Assembly: GCF_029626155.1 (NCBI RefSeq)
Contig: NZ_JARUBL010000001.1
Location: 5,856,501 to 5,920,500 of the forward strand
From: Solwaraspora sp. WMMD1047
GTDB taxonomy: Bacteria > Actinomycetota > Actinomycetes > Mycobacteriales > Micromonosporaceae
Direction of reading: 5' to 3'
Length of the DNA stretch: 64,000 nucleotides
In this document: positions 52,238 to 61,543 of the stretch, piece by piece
How the letters are laid out: the number at the start of each line of letters is the position of its first letter
Numbering within the stretch: the stretch's first letter is position 1
Position numbers and translations under genes: made by a program
Notes under the pieces: model-generated
Database searches by the model: none
What the model was told of the DNA's origin: nothing
The model's input: only the letters and a program-made list of their open reading frames with translations

Positions 52238-52299
52238 CCAGCACGTTGATCCCGTCTCGCCGAGCTCTCCTGGCGGGTGCGGGATGTCAGAATGGCGCC

Positions 52300-52983
52300 A
52301 TGACCAGCGTCCTGGACCGCGAGATGTACACCGAGGCCGAGGCTGCCCGGCTGCTGCGGGTCCGCCAGTCGACGCTGCACTACTGGCTCGAAGGATCACA
52401 GCGCGGCCAGCGGCACTACAAGCCGATCTTGCGCGACAGGGCGCGCGGCAGCCGTACCGTGACCTGGGCCGAGTTCGTCGAAGCCGGCTTCCTTCGGGAA
52501 TACCGCCAGACCCACAAGGTCCCGATGCCGGAGCTGCGGAAGTTCATCGAACTGCTCCGGGAAGGCTTCGGCGTCCCGTATCCCCTGGCCGACCGGCGCC
52601 CCTTCGTCTCTGGCCGGAACCTTGTCTACGACGCGCAGACCACCGCCAGGCTGGGCGTGGACTACTGGATGGTCACCGTGGCCGCCGATCAACTCATGCT
52701 CACCACCCCGGCCGACGCCTTCAACCGGCGCGTCGACTGGGCTGACAACATCGCGGTCGGCTACAGCCCGGACGCCAACCCCGAGTCACCCGTCCGGATA
52801 CAGCCGGACATGCGCTTCGGCAAACCGTCGATCAAGGGAGTGAGCACCGACGTCATCGGCGAGCAACACGACGCGGGCGAGGACGACGAGGCCATCGCCG
52901 AGATGTACGCCCTGGAACCGAGCGATGTCGCCTGGGCTCTTGCGTACGAGTACTCGGTCCGCGCCAGCAGCTCGGCGGCGTGA
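52300..52983 (+). CDS. DUF433-type antitoxin with MerR-like helix-turn-helix
   Basis: A 227-residue protein with an N-terminal winged-helix segment (YTEAEAARLLRVRQSTLHYW) and a C-terminal DUF433 domain (RIQPDMRFGKPSIKGVSTDV, DDEAIAEMYALEPSDVAWAL). Such proteins are DNA-binding antitoxins for PIN-like toxins. Its stop overlaps the GTG start of the next gene (GTGA at 52980), the usual arrangement in which antitoxin precedes toxin. ATG 52300 is the start. Confidence 0.85.
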   Translation: MTSVLDREMYTEAEAARLLRVRQSTLHYWLEGSQRGQRHYKPILRDRARGSRTVTWAEFVEAGFLREYRQTHKVPMPELRKFIELLREGFGVPYPLADRRPFVSGRNLVYDAQTTARLGVDYWMVTVAADQLMLTTPADAFNRRVDWADNIAVGYSPDANPESPVRIQPDMRFGKPSIKGVSTDVIGEQHDAGEDDEAIAEMYALEPSDVAWALAYEYSVRASSSAA

Positions 52984-53417
52984 CCCGGGCCAAACCCGCG
53001 GATGTCCGCTTCTACTTCGACGCCGACATCCGCGGCCTCGGGATCCTGCTGTCGGGGATCCGCCCAGACGTCACCTACCCCGGCGATCCCGGCGGGGAGG
53101 TCCACAAGCGGGTCAGGCCGCCGTGTGTCGTGAGCGATGTGGCGACGCTGGACGATGTCTGGATCCCCATCGTGTCGAAGCAGGACTGGCTGATCATCAC
53201 CAGGGACAGGAAGATCCGCAGCCGTCCCCGCGAGATCGCCGCCGTCCGGGAGAACAACGCGCGGATGGTCGCGCTCACCGGAGCCGACGCAACAAACACC
53301 TTCAGCCAGCTTGAGGTGGTGATGTGCCGCTGGCGGGACATCACCAAGTGCCTCGATCAGCCCGGCCCTTTCATCTACACCGCAACCCGATCCACCTTCG
53401 AACCGGTACCGATGTGA
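52980..53417 (+). CDS. PIN-like domain toxin (VapC45/DUF5615 type)
   Basis: A 145-residue PIN-like predicted ribonuclease. Acidic positions expected in the active site are visible: FYFDADIRGLG near the start, SDVATLDDVWIPIVSKQDW and IITRDRKIRSRP. The fold is the DUF5615/PIN_8-like variety rather than classical VapC. The gene is translationally coupled to the DUF433 antitoxin before it and to a small gene after it (GTGA at 53414). Confidence 0.8.
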   Translation: MTRAKPADVRFYFDADIRGLGILLSGIRPDVTYPGDPGGEVHKRVRPPCVVSDVATLDDVWIPIVSKQDWLIITRDRKIRSRPREIAAVRENNARMVALTGADATNTFSQLEVVMCRWRDITKCLDQPGPFIYTATRSTFEPVPM

Positions 53418-53647
53418 CCTCCTATCAACCCACCGAGTCCTTGCCGCCCGGGAAGATCGAACGCGCCGAGGACGCCGATGTCGCCGCCGCCTGCGAGGCC
53501 CTGGCCCGCATCGAAGCGGGCGAGCAGCCCATCCCCCTGGCAACCCTCCGCACCGAACTCGGGCTGCGGCCGGGTGACCTCGCTCATCGAGGACTGGGAG
53601 CGCGCACCGCCAGCCGAGGACCAACGGGTACTCGCGACCCCCGCTGA
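53414..53647 (+). CDS. Small third gene of the toxin-antitoxin locus
   Basis: A 77-residue ORF starting GTG 53414, overlapping the toxin stop. Residues 1-52 look antitoxin-like (KIERAEDADVAAACEALARI, then PLATLRTELGL). After that the sequence becomes Arg/Gly-rich, whereas another frame reads VTSLIEDWERAPPAEDQRV. The C-terminus may therefore be the product of a frameshift, or the protein is naturally short. No family is certain. Confidence 0.55.
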   Translation: MTSYQPTESLPPGKIERAEDADVAAACEALARIEAGEQPIPLATLRTELGLRPGDLAHRGLGARTASRGPTGTRDPR

Positions 53648-53671
53648 GGCTGACCGGGACCTCGGCTACGC

Positions 53672-54358
53672 CTACCAGCTCAGCTCCCCGAATTCGTCGG
53701 TGAAGGTTCCGGTCGGGCCGTCCGGGCCGAGCGTGGCCAGGCGTACGACGGTCTTGGCGCTGTCCGTCACCGGCCTGCCGACGCCGTAGGCGGCGGTCAT
53801 GTCAGTGGCGGTGGTGCCGGGTTCGAGTGCGTTGAACTTGATGCCCGGGTGGGCCTTGGCGTACTGGACGGTGAGCATGGTGGCTGCTGACTTGGACGCC
53901 GCGTAGAGCGCGAGCGGCATGGCGAACTCCGGCCGGTCGGGATTGGTCACCGCCCAGAAGGATCCCATGCTGCTTGACAGCGTGACCACGGTCGGGTTTG
54001 CGGACTTCCGCAGCAGGGGCAGGGCCGCCTCCGTGACTCGGACGATCCCCACCGCGTTGGTGTCGAACACGCGCAGGGCCGTCGGTCCGTCGATGACTCC
54101 GGCTCCGAGGATGCCGGCGTTGTTCACCAGTACGTCGAGTCGGCCCTCCTCCGAGTCGATGGTTGCCAGCGCGTCGATCACCGACGCGTCATCGGTGACG
54201 TCGAGCTGCACGAATCGTGCGCCCAGCGCCGCCGCGGCCTGTTTGCCCCGCTCAACGTCGCGGGCGCCGATGTACACGATGTGGCCCAGGTCAAGGAGCT
54301 GCTTGGCGGTCTCGAAACCGATGCCCTTGTTCCCGCCGGTGATCAGTGTGATGGTCAT
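53672..54358 (-). CDS. Short-chain dehydrogenase/reductase
   Basis: A 228-residue classical SDR. The cofactor motif is TLITGGNKGIGFETAKQLLD, the NNAG motif is VLVNNAGILGAG, and the catalytic triad is Ser in LSSSMGSF with YAASKSAA (Tyr-x3-Lys). The substrate is unknown. ATG 54358 has GGAGAAGG upstream. It is divergent from the TetR gene and probably repressed by it through three operator copies. Confidence 0.93.
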   Translation of the reverse strand: MTITLITGGNKGIGFETAKQLLDLGHIVYIGARDVERGKQAAAALGARFVQLDVTDDASVIDALATIDSEEGRLDVLVNNAGILGAGVIDGPTALRVFDTNAVGIVRVTEAALPLLRKSANPTVVTLSSSMGSFWAVTNPDRPEFAMPLALYAASKSAATMLTVQYAKAHPGIKFNALEPGTTATDMTAAYGVGRPVTDSAKTVVRLATLGPDGPTGTFTDEFGELSW

Positions 54359-54390
54359 GCGCCTTCTCCAGGTATGGGGGCGACCTTTTG

Positions 54391-54471
54391 TACCGTTCGG
54401 TTCGGAAGCCACCGTAACAGGTTTTGTACTGATCGGTCGGTGAGCCGGGTCACGTTCTGTACCGAGCGGTA
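54391..54471. promoter_or_regulatory. Three TetR operator copies
   Basis: Three related palindromes with the form TACyG-n2-CGGTn lie at 54391-54402 (TACCGTTCGGTT), 54427-54438 (TACTGATCGGTC) and 54460-54471 (TACCGAGCGGTA), each preceded by TG. They fill the gap between the divergent SDR and TetR genes, with the last ending 10 nt before the TetR start. Confidence 0.75.
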
Positions 54472-54481
54472 GGCTTAGGCC

Positions 54482-55090
<609 letters not shown>

Positions 55091-55304
55091 GCCCGTCCGC
55101 ATCAGCCGTGATTTCGGTCGTTCAGTCGAACGGTCCCGGGTGGCGCTCCTGAACTTGGCGAGTCTCTCGTCGGCGCGGTGGCGCCGGTGTTTGACCTACT
55201 CCTGCCTTCGGCGGCATCGCCTTCGAGGACGTGCAGGGTGTGTTGAGCCCGTTGGGTGGTCTGGCTCGCGGGGTCTCGAAGTCGAGACAAGGTTTCATGG
55301 GAGC

Positions 55305-56549
55305 ATGTCTCCCTCGTCTCGGCTTGGTCTGCTCCGCGAGCCCGATTTCCGCCGTTTCTTCGGTGCGACCGTGGCCGGTCAGCTCTCCGACCGGTTTGTG
55401 TTCCTCGCGTTGCCACTGGTGGCGATCGTCTGGCTGGACGCGAACGAGTTCGAGGTGGGCGTCCTGACTGCGATGACGACGGCGGGATCGTTACTGATCG
55501 GCCTGCCGGCCGGCGCCTGGGTCGACCGCTGGCGCAAGCGCCCGGTCATGGTCAACACGGATCTGGCGCGGGCAGCGCTGCTGTTGGTCGTACCGCTGGC
55601 CTGGTGGGCGGACGCCCTGACGATCTGGCTGCTGTTCGGGGTCGCGCTCGCCCACGGTCTGTTGACCGTCCTGTTCGAGGTCGGCTACACCAGCTACCTG
55701 CCTGCGTTGGTCGGGCGGGAGCACCTGATCGAGGGCAACGCGAAGATCGCGGCCGTCCGTTCCGCCGTCAGCATCAGCGGTCCCGGTGTGGCCGGGCCGC
55801 TGGTCGCCTGGCTGGGCGCGCCGTTGACGTTGGTCGCCAGCTCGGCCGGGATGTTGCTCTCCGCGCTGGGGGTGCTGCGGATCCGCAAGCCGGAACCCCG
55901 GCCACCGGCCGCCGCCGATCGGCATCTGGCGCGGGAGGTCGCCGAAGGGTTGCGGTTCGTGCTCGACCACCCGCTGCTGCGGCCGATGCTGTTCACCGAT
56001 GGCATCTTCAGCCTCTTCCTCATCATGTACCAGACGATGCTCTTGGTGTTTCTCGCGCGGCACCTGGGCCTGGGCTCGTTCGGCATCGGCCTGGTGCTCT
56101 CCGTGATGGCTTGCGGCGGGTTCACCGGCGCACTACTGGCCCGCCGGGTGATCGCCTGGATCGGTCCCGGTCCGACCGTCTGGCTGGCCCCATTGTGTAC
56201 GGCGCCCGCCGCCGGCCTGATGCCGCTGGCCCGGGCGGGCTGGCCGCTCTGGCTCGCCGTCGCCGGCCTTGCCCTACTCTCCACGGGTGGGGTGTTTCGG
56301 CTGATCGCGCAGGTGGGCCTGCAACAGAACGCCACACCGGACCGGCTGCTCGGCCGGATGAGCGCCACCGTTCGCTTCGTCCAGTGGGGCAGCATGCCGA
56401 TCGCGGGCCTGCTCGGCGGACTACTCGGTGGGCTGCTCGGCGCACCAGCCGTGCTCTGGATCGGTGCGGCCGGGATGACCGCCGCGTTCCTACCCGCGCT
56501 GCTCTCACCACTACGTTCAACGCACGAGCACCCGGTCACATCGGTGTGA
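55305..56549 (+). CDS. MFS transporter (enterobactin/macrolide exporter-like)
   Basis: A 414-residue major facilitator with 12 predicted helices, for example FVFLALPLVAIVWLDANEFE and LIGLPAGAWVDRWRKRPVMV, the latter holding the MFS motif A (GxWxDRWRKRPVM). It belongs to the exporter group related to EntS and macrolide pumps. ATG 55305 starts the protein after GGGAG. The substrate is unknown; TetR proximity does not prove regulation because the operators lie upstream of TetR. Confidence 0.9.
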   Translation: MSPSSRLGLLREPDFRRFFGATVAGQLSDRFVFLALPLVAIVWLDANEFEVGVLTAMTTAGSLLIGLPAGAWVDRWRKRPVMVNTDLARAALLLVVPLAWWADALTIWLLFGVALAHGLLTVLFEVGYTSYLPALVGREHLIEGNAKIAAVRSAVSISGPGVAGPLVAWLGAPLTLVASSAGMLLSALGVLRIRKPEPRPPAAADRHLAREVAEGLRFVLDHPLLRPMLFTDGIFSLFLIMYQTMLLVFLARHLGLGSFGIGLVLSVMACGGFTGALLARRVIAWIGPGPTVWLAPLCTAPAAGLMPLARAGWPLWLAVAGLALLSTGGVFRLIAQVGLQQNATPDRLLGRMSATVRFVQWGSMPIAGLLGGLLGGLLGAPAVLWIGAAGMTAAFLPALLSPLRSTHEHPVTSV

Positions 56550-56656
56550 GGACACCACCGTCATGGCTGCGTTCAGCCCGAACGGCCACGCCGCTGACGA
56601 TGGAACTGGTAGTCGCGGCGGACCACGGCGACGATCTCCACCGGTGTAGCCGAGGT

Positions 56657-57096
56657 TCAGAACCAGAAGAGGGTCACGACGCGCCACACCTGGTCGAGCA
56701 GGAGTGCGGCGGCGCACACGAGCAGGACGGTCGTCTTCAGCCGGTTGAGCGACACGATGTTCCAGTTGTGGAGATCCTCGCTGGCCATCCGCCACACCCA
56801 GGTCAGCACCCGCACCGTCAGCAGTGCCACCACGATCGTCAGCGGAACGACCAGCCAGGGCGTGACCTCGCCGGACAACTGGATGATCCGGGTAAGGAGC
56901 GAGGTCACAAGGACCCGGACGATGTCCCGGTGCACGTTTCGCTCGACAGCGTGCTGCATCGCGGGATGATCGCGGGGGGGTGATGAGGCGCCATGGCCGC
57001 GTTGCGCTGCACCCGCATCGCCCACCACGACAGGACGATCACGTAGCCGTAGACAGCCACAACCGCGAACCAGAACATGATCACCCACGCCCTCAT
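56657..57096 (-). pseudogene. Membrane protein gene with a frameshift in a C7 run
   Basis: Two frames together encode a ~146-residue three-helix protein: a start at 57096 with helix MFWFAVVAVYGYVIVLSWWA, then, in the other frame, IIQLSGEVTPWLVVPLTIVV and LKTTVLLVCAAALLLDQVW down to 56657. The switch falls at seven consecutive G on the plus strand (56974-56980); one extra base would restore the frame. It is either a sequencing error, a phase-variable tract or a true mutation. The family is not recognised. Confidence 0.65.
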
Positions 57097-57204
57097 GCAC
57101 AGCGTCCCTCAATATTCGAGGACTTGGATCACCGTATAACGCCACGACAAGGCTGAGGCCGCCAGCAGCCGCCACGGGGCGGCCCTGACTGCGATGATGA
57201 GCGG

Positions 57205-57828
57205 ATGCGTTCCTCGGTCGCGGCAGTACATGAACTGGTCACCGGCCTGCTACCAGGAGACCAGCTTGAGGCCGAGCACCGGTCCGCGGCCCGGCGCTGG
57301 CTGGAGTCCACCGACGACGTCTACCGGCGCGCCAAGCCGGCCGAGCCACCACAACACCTCGTGTCGTACGTCGTACCAGTGGATCCGACCGACGGCGCTC
57401 TCCTTCTGGTCGATCATCTCAAGGCCGGGTTGTGGCTGCCGCCCGGCGGTCACGTCGATCCCGACGAGCACCCGGCGGCGACCGCCCGCCGCGAACTCCA
57501 TGAGGAGTTGGGCGTCGCGGTCGGTCCGGCCACCACCTTCCGGCCCGCCTTTCTGACCGTCACTCCCACTGTCAGAGCGATGGCCGGGCACACGGACGTG
57601 AGCCTCTGGTTTCCGGTCATCGTCGACCCGGACGTCCCGCTCGTCCCGAACCACGGCGAGTTCCGCGAGGCCCGGTGGTGGTCACTGGAGCAACTCCGCT
57701 CAGCCGACCCCACCCGCTTCGACCCCCACCTGCGACGCTTCCTCGACAAGGTCGCGATGCGGGTTATCCGAGGTCAAGTAGTCTCGCTGCGGATGATCTC
57801 CTCGGCACGTTCGGAGATGTCGCGGTGA
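57205..57828 (+). CDS. NUDIX hydrolase
   Basis: A NUDIX pyrophosphatase-like protein. The NUDIX box GGHVDPDEHPAATARRELHE with the following ELGV is complete, so catalysis is plausible; the substrate is not clear. Homologous sequence seems to end around FDPHLRRFLDKVA (57760); the final ~20 residues read into the convergent NUDIX gene, giving a 65-base tail-to-tail overlap. The 3' end may thus have been altered by a rearrangement. Start ATG 57205. Confidence 0.85.
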   Translation: MRSSVAAVHELVTGLLPGDQLEAEHRSAARRWLESTDDVYRRAKPAEPPQHLVSYVVPVDPTDGALLLVDHLKAGLWLPPGGHVDPDEHPAATARRELHEELGVAVGPATTFRPAFLTVTPTVRAMAGHTDVSLWFPVIVDPDVPLVPNHGEFREARWWSLEQLRSADPTRFDPHLRRFLDKVAMRVIRGQVVSLRMISSARSEMSR

Positions 57829-58045
57829 TGGTCAGCCCGAGTTCCTCGGCGACCTCCCGGCAGACGCCCTCCTCGGGCGACTCGCCAACCTCCAGCTTGC
57901 CGCCGGGAAGCTCCCACTCGTCGCGCTCGTTGCGTAGCAGCGGAACTGCGCCGTGGTAGTCGACCACCAGCTTGACCGAGATCGGAAGCTGGTACTCGAA
58001 GTAGCCGGTGTTGCGCTCAACCAGGTACGGCGGCCGGTCGGTCAT
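57764..58045 (-). pseudogene. Truncated NUDIX hydrolase
   Basis: A 93-codon frame with a good start (ATG 58045, AGGAG upstream) and an intact NUDIX box (GGKLEVGESPEEGVCREVAE then ELG), but it ends about 22 residues later in low-similarity sequence, where family members continue for 50 or more residues. The C-terminal strands and helix are lost. It follows the PP2C remnant by 13 nt, so both belonged to one operon. Confidence 0.65.
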
Positions 58046-58058
58046 GCGAACAGGGCTC

Positions 58059-58410
58059 CTATCCGGGATCACGAGTGAGCAGGACCGCCACCACGTCGTC
58101 GGCCCGCTTGAACCGGGTCACCCCGTCGGGCGGGTCGCTCTCGACGTCACGGATCAGCTTCTCCAGGTACGCCATTCCCCGCTCCCGCGCGTCCGCCACA
58201 AGATCGACCCACTGGTCGTACTTCCCGTAGTCGGTGACCAGCCGAGCGAAGCCGTCGGTGCGGAGCAGAATGAGCTCGGCGTCCCGCCACACGCCCTCGA
58301 CCGTGTGCGGGCGCAGCAGCCGATCCGGATGTCCGGAGAAGACCGACTCCAGCAGGTCCGCGCCGGAGCCTCGGTAGCCAGCCTGTCCGGCCCGAGTCAG
58401 CTCCTACCCG
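58059..58410 (-). pseudogene. C-terminal remnant of a PP2C-type phosphatase
   Basis: The frame reads SGHPDRLLRPHTVEGVWRDA, ELILLRTDGFARLVTDYG and RFKRADDVVAVLLTRDPG before its stop, the final third of a PP2C-like protein phosphatase (the TDGF and ADDVVAVLL elements bind metal). The N-terminal two-thirds, with the other metal ligands, is missing, and there is no credible start. The upstream edge at about 58400 joins an unrelated remnant on the other strand. Confidence 0.65.
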
Positions 58411-58641
58411 ACGAGGTTGACGAGCCACTGGACGTCGCTCCCGGCGGGCAGTGCGGCGTCGTCGTAAAGCCGACAACCCACACCGCGCTGGTCAGCAGCG
58501 CCAACCTCATCGACCGGGCGCTCTCCGACAACCTCGAAGTCGGCGTCGTGCTGCGGGGATCCGGAAGAGGTGAGCCGCCTGGTCGCACACTTCGCCGCCC
58601 TGACGGCTCCCCCTACCGGCCCGCTGCAAAGGCTGTCGTAG
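58405..58641 (+). pseudogene. C-terminal remnant of a PLD-family (DrmC-like) protein
   Basis: The plus strand reads THTALVSSANLIDRALSDNL and EVGVVLR, the HKD-region end of a phospholipase-D-like nuclease such as DrmC of DISARM defence systems, then, after a one-base frame change near 58556, DPEEVSRLVAHFAALTAPP and stop TAG at 58639. The first HKD motif and the catalytic His-x-Lys are absent. DrmC identity is a guess; PLD family is likelier. Confidence 0.5.
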
Positions 58642-58667
58642 CTGTTCGCTCGACGGGTCGACGCGGT

Positions 58668-59129
58668 TCAGCCGGCGTACGGGGCGGCGACGTCGAGGAT
58701 CCAGGTGACACCGAAGCGATCCTTGAGCATCCCGAACCCCGGAGCCCACTGCGACGGGCCGTACTTCTCGATCACCTCGGCGCCGTCGGCGAGCTTGTCC
58801 CAGAGCGCGCCGACCTCCTCGGCGTTGTCGCCCCGGACGGAGACGAAGAACCGCTCCCCGGTCACCGTCATGCCGTTCTCCCGGGTGGTGGCGGCCGGAG
58901 CGGCGGTGGCAGCGGCCTGGCCCGGCACGTCGTAGGCCATGATGCGGAAGCCGTTGTCGGCCGTGACCTGACCGAAGACGACCTTGTCGGCGTCGGGCAG
59001 TTCCTTCGGCATGCCGAAGTCGCCGTACGCGACGACCGTGAGCCGACCGCCGAACACAGCCTGGTAGAACTCCAGGGCCGCGCGCGCGTCGCCGTGGAAG
59101 TTCAGGTGGGTCGTGGTGGAGATGGCCAT
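58668..59129 (-). CDS. VOC family (PhnB-like) protein
   Basis: A 153-residue PhnB/glyoxalase-fold protein: HLNFHGDARAALEFYQAVFG at the start, FRIMAYDVPG in the middle and DRFGVTWILDVAAPYAG at the end. Function is unknown for the family. ATG 59129 is the start. It is divergent from the WYL regulator at 59215, which may control it. Confidence 0.9.
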   Translation of the reverse strand: MAISTTTHLNFHGDARAALEFYQAVFGGRLTVVAYGDFGMPKELPDADKVVFGQVTADNGFRIMAYDVPGQAAATAAPAATTRENGMTVTGERFFVSVRGDNAEEVGALWDKLADGAEVIEKYGPSQWAPGFGMLKDRFGVTWILDVAAPYAG

Positions 59130-59214
59130 GCGGGTGACTCCTCATCGATCGGAATGATGCCGGTGACCGGCGCAGGTGAACCTTCGCAGCAGTAAGTGCC
59201 AGGGAGTGTCACCT

Positions 59215-60210
59215 ATGCCAGGCAGAATCGGATCCGTGCCGAAGACCTCTGCCCGACTTCTGGCCCTACTGTCGCTGCTGCAGGCCCGCCGCGACTGGTC
59301 CGGCACGGCGCTGGCCGACCGCCTGGAGATCAGCCTGCGTACCGTGCGGCGCGACGTCGATCGGCTGCGCGAACTCGGCTACCCGATCCGGACCGTGAAA
59401 GGCCCGGACGGCGGGTACCGGCTCGACGCCGGAGCCCAGCTGCCCCCGCTGCTCTTCGACGACGACCAGGCCATCGCCATCGCGGTCGCCCTCCAACTCG
59501 TCACCGGCTCCGGCGCAGGCGTCCAGGAGGGCGCGGCCCGGGCGCTGACCACCCTCCGGCAGGTGATGCCCGCCCGGCTCCGGCACCGCCTCGACATGAT
59601 GCGGATCACCGTCGTCGAACAACCCACCACCCGACCGGAGGAACCGGTCAGCACAGCGGTGCTGACGGCCGTCGGGGCCGCCGTGCAGGCCCGCGAGGTA
59701 CTGCGGTTCGACTACGCCCCAGCCGGCGCCGCGCCGCACGCCGACGCACCGCGCCGGGTGGAACCCCACCACCTCATCACCTGGAACGGACGCTGGTATC
59801 TCGTCGCCTGGGACCTCGACCGCGGCGACTGGCGCACCTACCGCGCCGACCGCATCAACCCGCGTACCCCGACCGGGCCGCGTTTCACCCCGCGGCAGCT
59901 ACCCGCCCCTGACGTGGCCACCTTCGTCGCCGGCCGGTTCCGCGGCTCCGAGACAGCCTCGGACTGGCCGTGCGTCGGCGAGGTGATCCTCCACCTTCCC
60001 GCCGCTGTCGTCGCCACCTACACCCGCGACGGGTCGATCGAAGACCTCGGCCCCGACCGCTGCAAGCTCGAACTGGGCTCCTGGTCCTGGACCAGCCTGG
60101 CCGCCGCCCTCGGCCGCTACGGCGCCGACATCGAGGTCATCCAGCCGGCGGAACTCAGGGCCGCCTTCGCCGAACTCGCCCGCCGGTACGCCAGGGCAGC
60201 GGCCGGGTAA
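59215..60210 (+). CDS. HTH-WYL transcriptional regulator
   Basis: A 331-residue YafY-type regulator: N-terminal HTH_11 (LLALLSLLQARRDWSGTALA, LEISLRTVRRDVDRLRELG) and a WYL ligand-binding domain (HHLITWNGRWYLVAWDLDRG, TYRADRINP), with a C-terminal WCX extension. WYL domains bind nucleic acid or nucleotide ligands in several defence loci. ATG 59215 follows AGGGAG at 59201-59206; GTG 59236 is an alternative. Divergent from the VOC gene. Confidence 0.92.
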   Translation: MPGRIGSVPKTSARLLALLSLLQARRDWSGTALADRLEISLRTVRRDVDRLRELGYPIRTVKGPDGGYRLDAGAQLPPLLFDDDQAIAIAVALQLVTGSGAGVQEGAARALTTLRQVMPARLRHRLDMMRITVVEQPTTRPEEPVSTAVLTAVGAAVQAREVLRFDYAPAGAAPHADAPRRVEPHHLITWNGRWYLVAWDLDRGDWRTYRADRINPRTPTGPRFTPRQLPAPDVATFVAGRFRGSETASDWPCVGEVILHLPAAVVATYTRDGSIEDLGPDRCKLELGSWSWTSLAAALGRYGADIEVIQPAELRAAFAELARRYARAAAG

Positions 60211-60264
60211 CCACGCCGCCATCATCGCGTCCTGTACCGGTGCGGGCGCCGCCTTGCTCTAATC

Positions 60265-60281
60265 ATCTTAGTCGTTAAGAT
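60265..60281. promoter_or_regulatory. MarR-type operator before the monooxygenase
   Basis: ATCTTA at 60265-60270 and TAAGAT at 60276-60281 form a perfect 6-5-6 inverted repeat ending 6 nt before ATG 60288. It overlaps a -10-like TAAGAT, so a repressor here would block the promoter of the monooxygenase-marR operon. Confidence 0.65.
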
Positions 60282-60287
60282 AATCGT

Positions 60288-61535
60288 ATGGGCATATCGA
60301 CTGACTTCTCCGTGGCGATCGCCGGGGCCGGCCTCTCCGGCCTCTGCCTCGCCCAGTACCTGCGGCGCGCCGGCGTCGACGTGCACGTCTACGAGCGGGA
60401 CCCGGGACCCTTCGTCCGGCGGCAGGGCTACCGGATCATCCTCGACCGGCACGGGCTGGCGGCGCTGCGCGAGAGCCTGCCCCGCCCGCTGTACCGCCTG
60501 GCGCTGGCCACCGGCGACGAGCCCGGCGGGCACCTGCGCTTCACCGACGCCCGGCTGCGGGACGCCTTCACCATCCACTTCAAGGACGAGCAGCAGCACG
60601 CGACCCGCCAGGTCGATCGGCTGACCCTGCGGTCGATCCTGCAGTCCGGGCTGGACGGGCGCATCCACTACGGCAAAGCCGCCGTCGCGGTGGACAGCGG
60701 CGGGGCGAAGCTGCGGCTACGGTTCTCCGACGGCACGGTCGCCGCGGCGACCGTCGTGGTGGGCGCGGACGGCGTCGGCTCGGCGCTGCGCCCGCAACTC
60801 ATGCCGGACGCGAACCCGACCAGAACCCCGATGGTGGGCATCTACGGCCGGACGCTGCTGCGGCCCGACGGCGTCAGCGTCATCCCGGACGCGCTGCGTA
60901 CCAGTGGGGTCCTGGCCATCGCCGACCGGCCGGGCCGGGCATTCTTCTTCACCTCCATGCGGTTCGGCGAGCGCCCGCCGCAGGCGTTCGCGCGGCTGGC
61001 CCCGGGCAGCTACGCGCCCACCGGCGACGACTACGTCATGTGGGGGTTGCTGCTGCGGCAGGAGGAGGTGCCCACCGAGATCCGCGAGGACCTGCGGGCG
61101 CTGTGGGAACTGGCCGCCCAGAAGAGTACGGACTTCCACCCGCTCATCCGGCGGCTGGTCACCTCGTCCGAGCTCGACGCCACGGTGCTCAACGTCTTCG
61201 CCACCGGCCGGCGCCCACGCCAGTGGACGGTGCCCCGGGCCACGATGATGGGCGACGCCGTACACGCCATGCCGCCGTTCGGCGCGCAGGGCGGCAACAC
61301 CGCACTGCGCGACGCCGCCCTGCTCGGCCAGCAGCTGGTCGAGGCCCGGGCGGGCGGCATGTCGGTGGAGGAGGCCATCGCCCGCTACCAGGACGAGATG
61401 GTGCCCTACGCCTTCCGCGCCGTCGACACCGCCGCCGGACTGATGCGCCGCCTCACCGGGAGCGCGGCCGCACCGCACTGGGTGCTGACCCGCGTGTTAC
61501 CTCGGTTGCACCGGGTCACCGTGCCGGAGGCATGA
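60288..61535 (+). CDS. FAD-dependent monooxygenase
   Basis: A 415-residue flavoprotein hydroxylase of the PHBH group. FAD-binding motifs are AIAGAGLSGLCLAQYLRRAG with VHVYERD, the DG motif VVGADGVGSALRP, and GDAVHAMPPFGAQGGNTALR. It likely hydroxylates an aromatic or polyketide-like substrate using NAD(P)H. The ATG lies so close to the operator and -10-like box that the transcript may be leaderless. The MarR gene follows at once and probably represses it. Confidence 0.92.
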   Translation: MGISTDFSVAIAGAGLSGLCLAQYLRRAGVDVHVYERDPGPFVRRQGYRIILDRHGLAALRESLPRPLYRLALATGDEPGGHLRFTDARLRDAFTIHFKDEQQHATRQVDRLTLRSILQSGLDGRIHYGKAAVAVDSGGAKLRLRFSDGTVAAATVVVGADGVGSALRPQLMPDANPTRTPMVGIYGRTLLRPDGVSVIPDALRTSGVLAIADRPGRAFFFTSMRFGERPPQAFARLAPGSYAPTGDDYVMWGLLLRQEEVPTEIREDLRALWELAAQKSTDFHPLIRRLVTSSELDATVLNVFATGRRPRQWTVPRATMMGDAVHAMPPFGAQGGNTALRDAALLGQQLVEARAGGMSVEEAIARYQDEMVPYAFRAVDTAAGLMRRLTGSAAAPHWVLTRVLPRLHRVTVPEA

Positions 61536-61543
61536 TTGCGGGC

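Noticed and set aside
55091-55304. An upstream extension of the MFS transporter (frame open from 55053)
   Set aside because: The extra N-terminus is Arg/Ser-rich, overlaps the TetR gene and lacks a ribosome site; ATG 55305 fits the family start.
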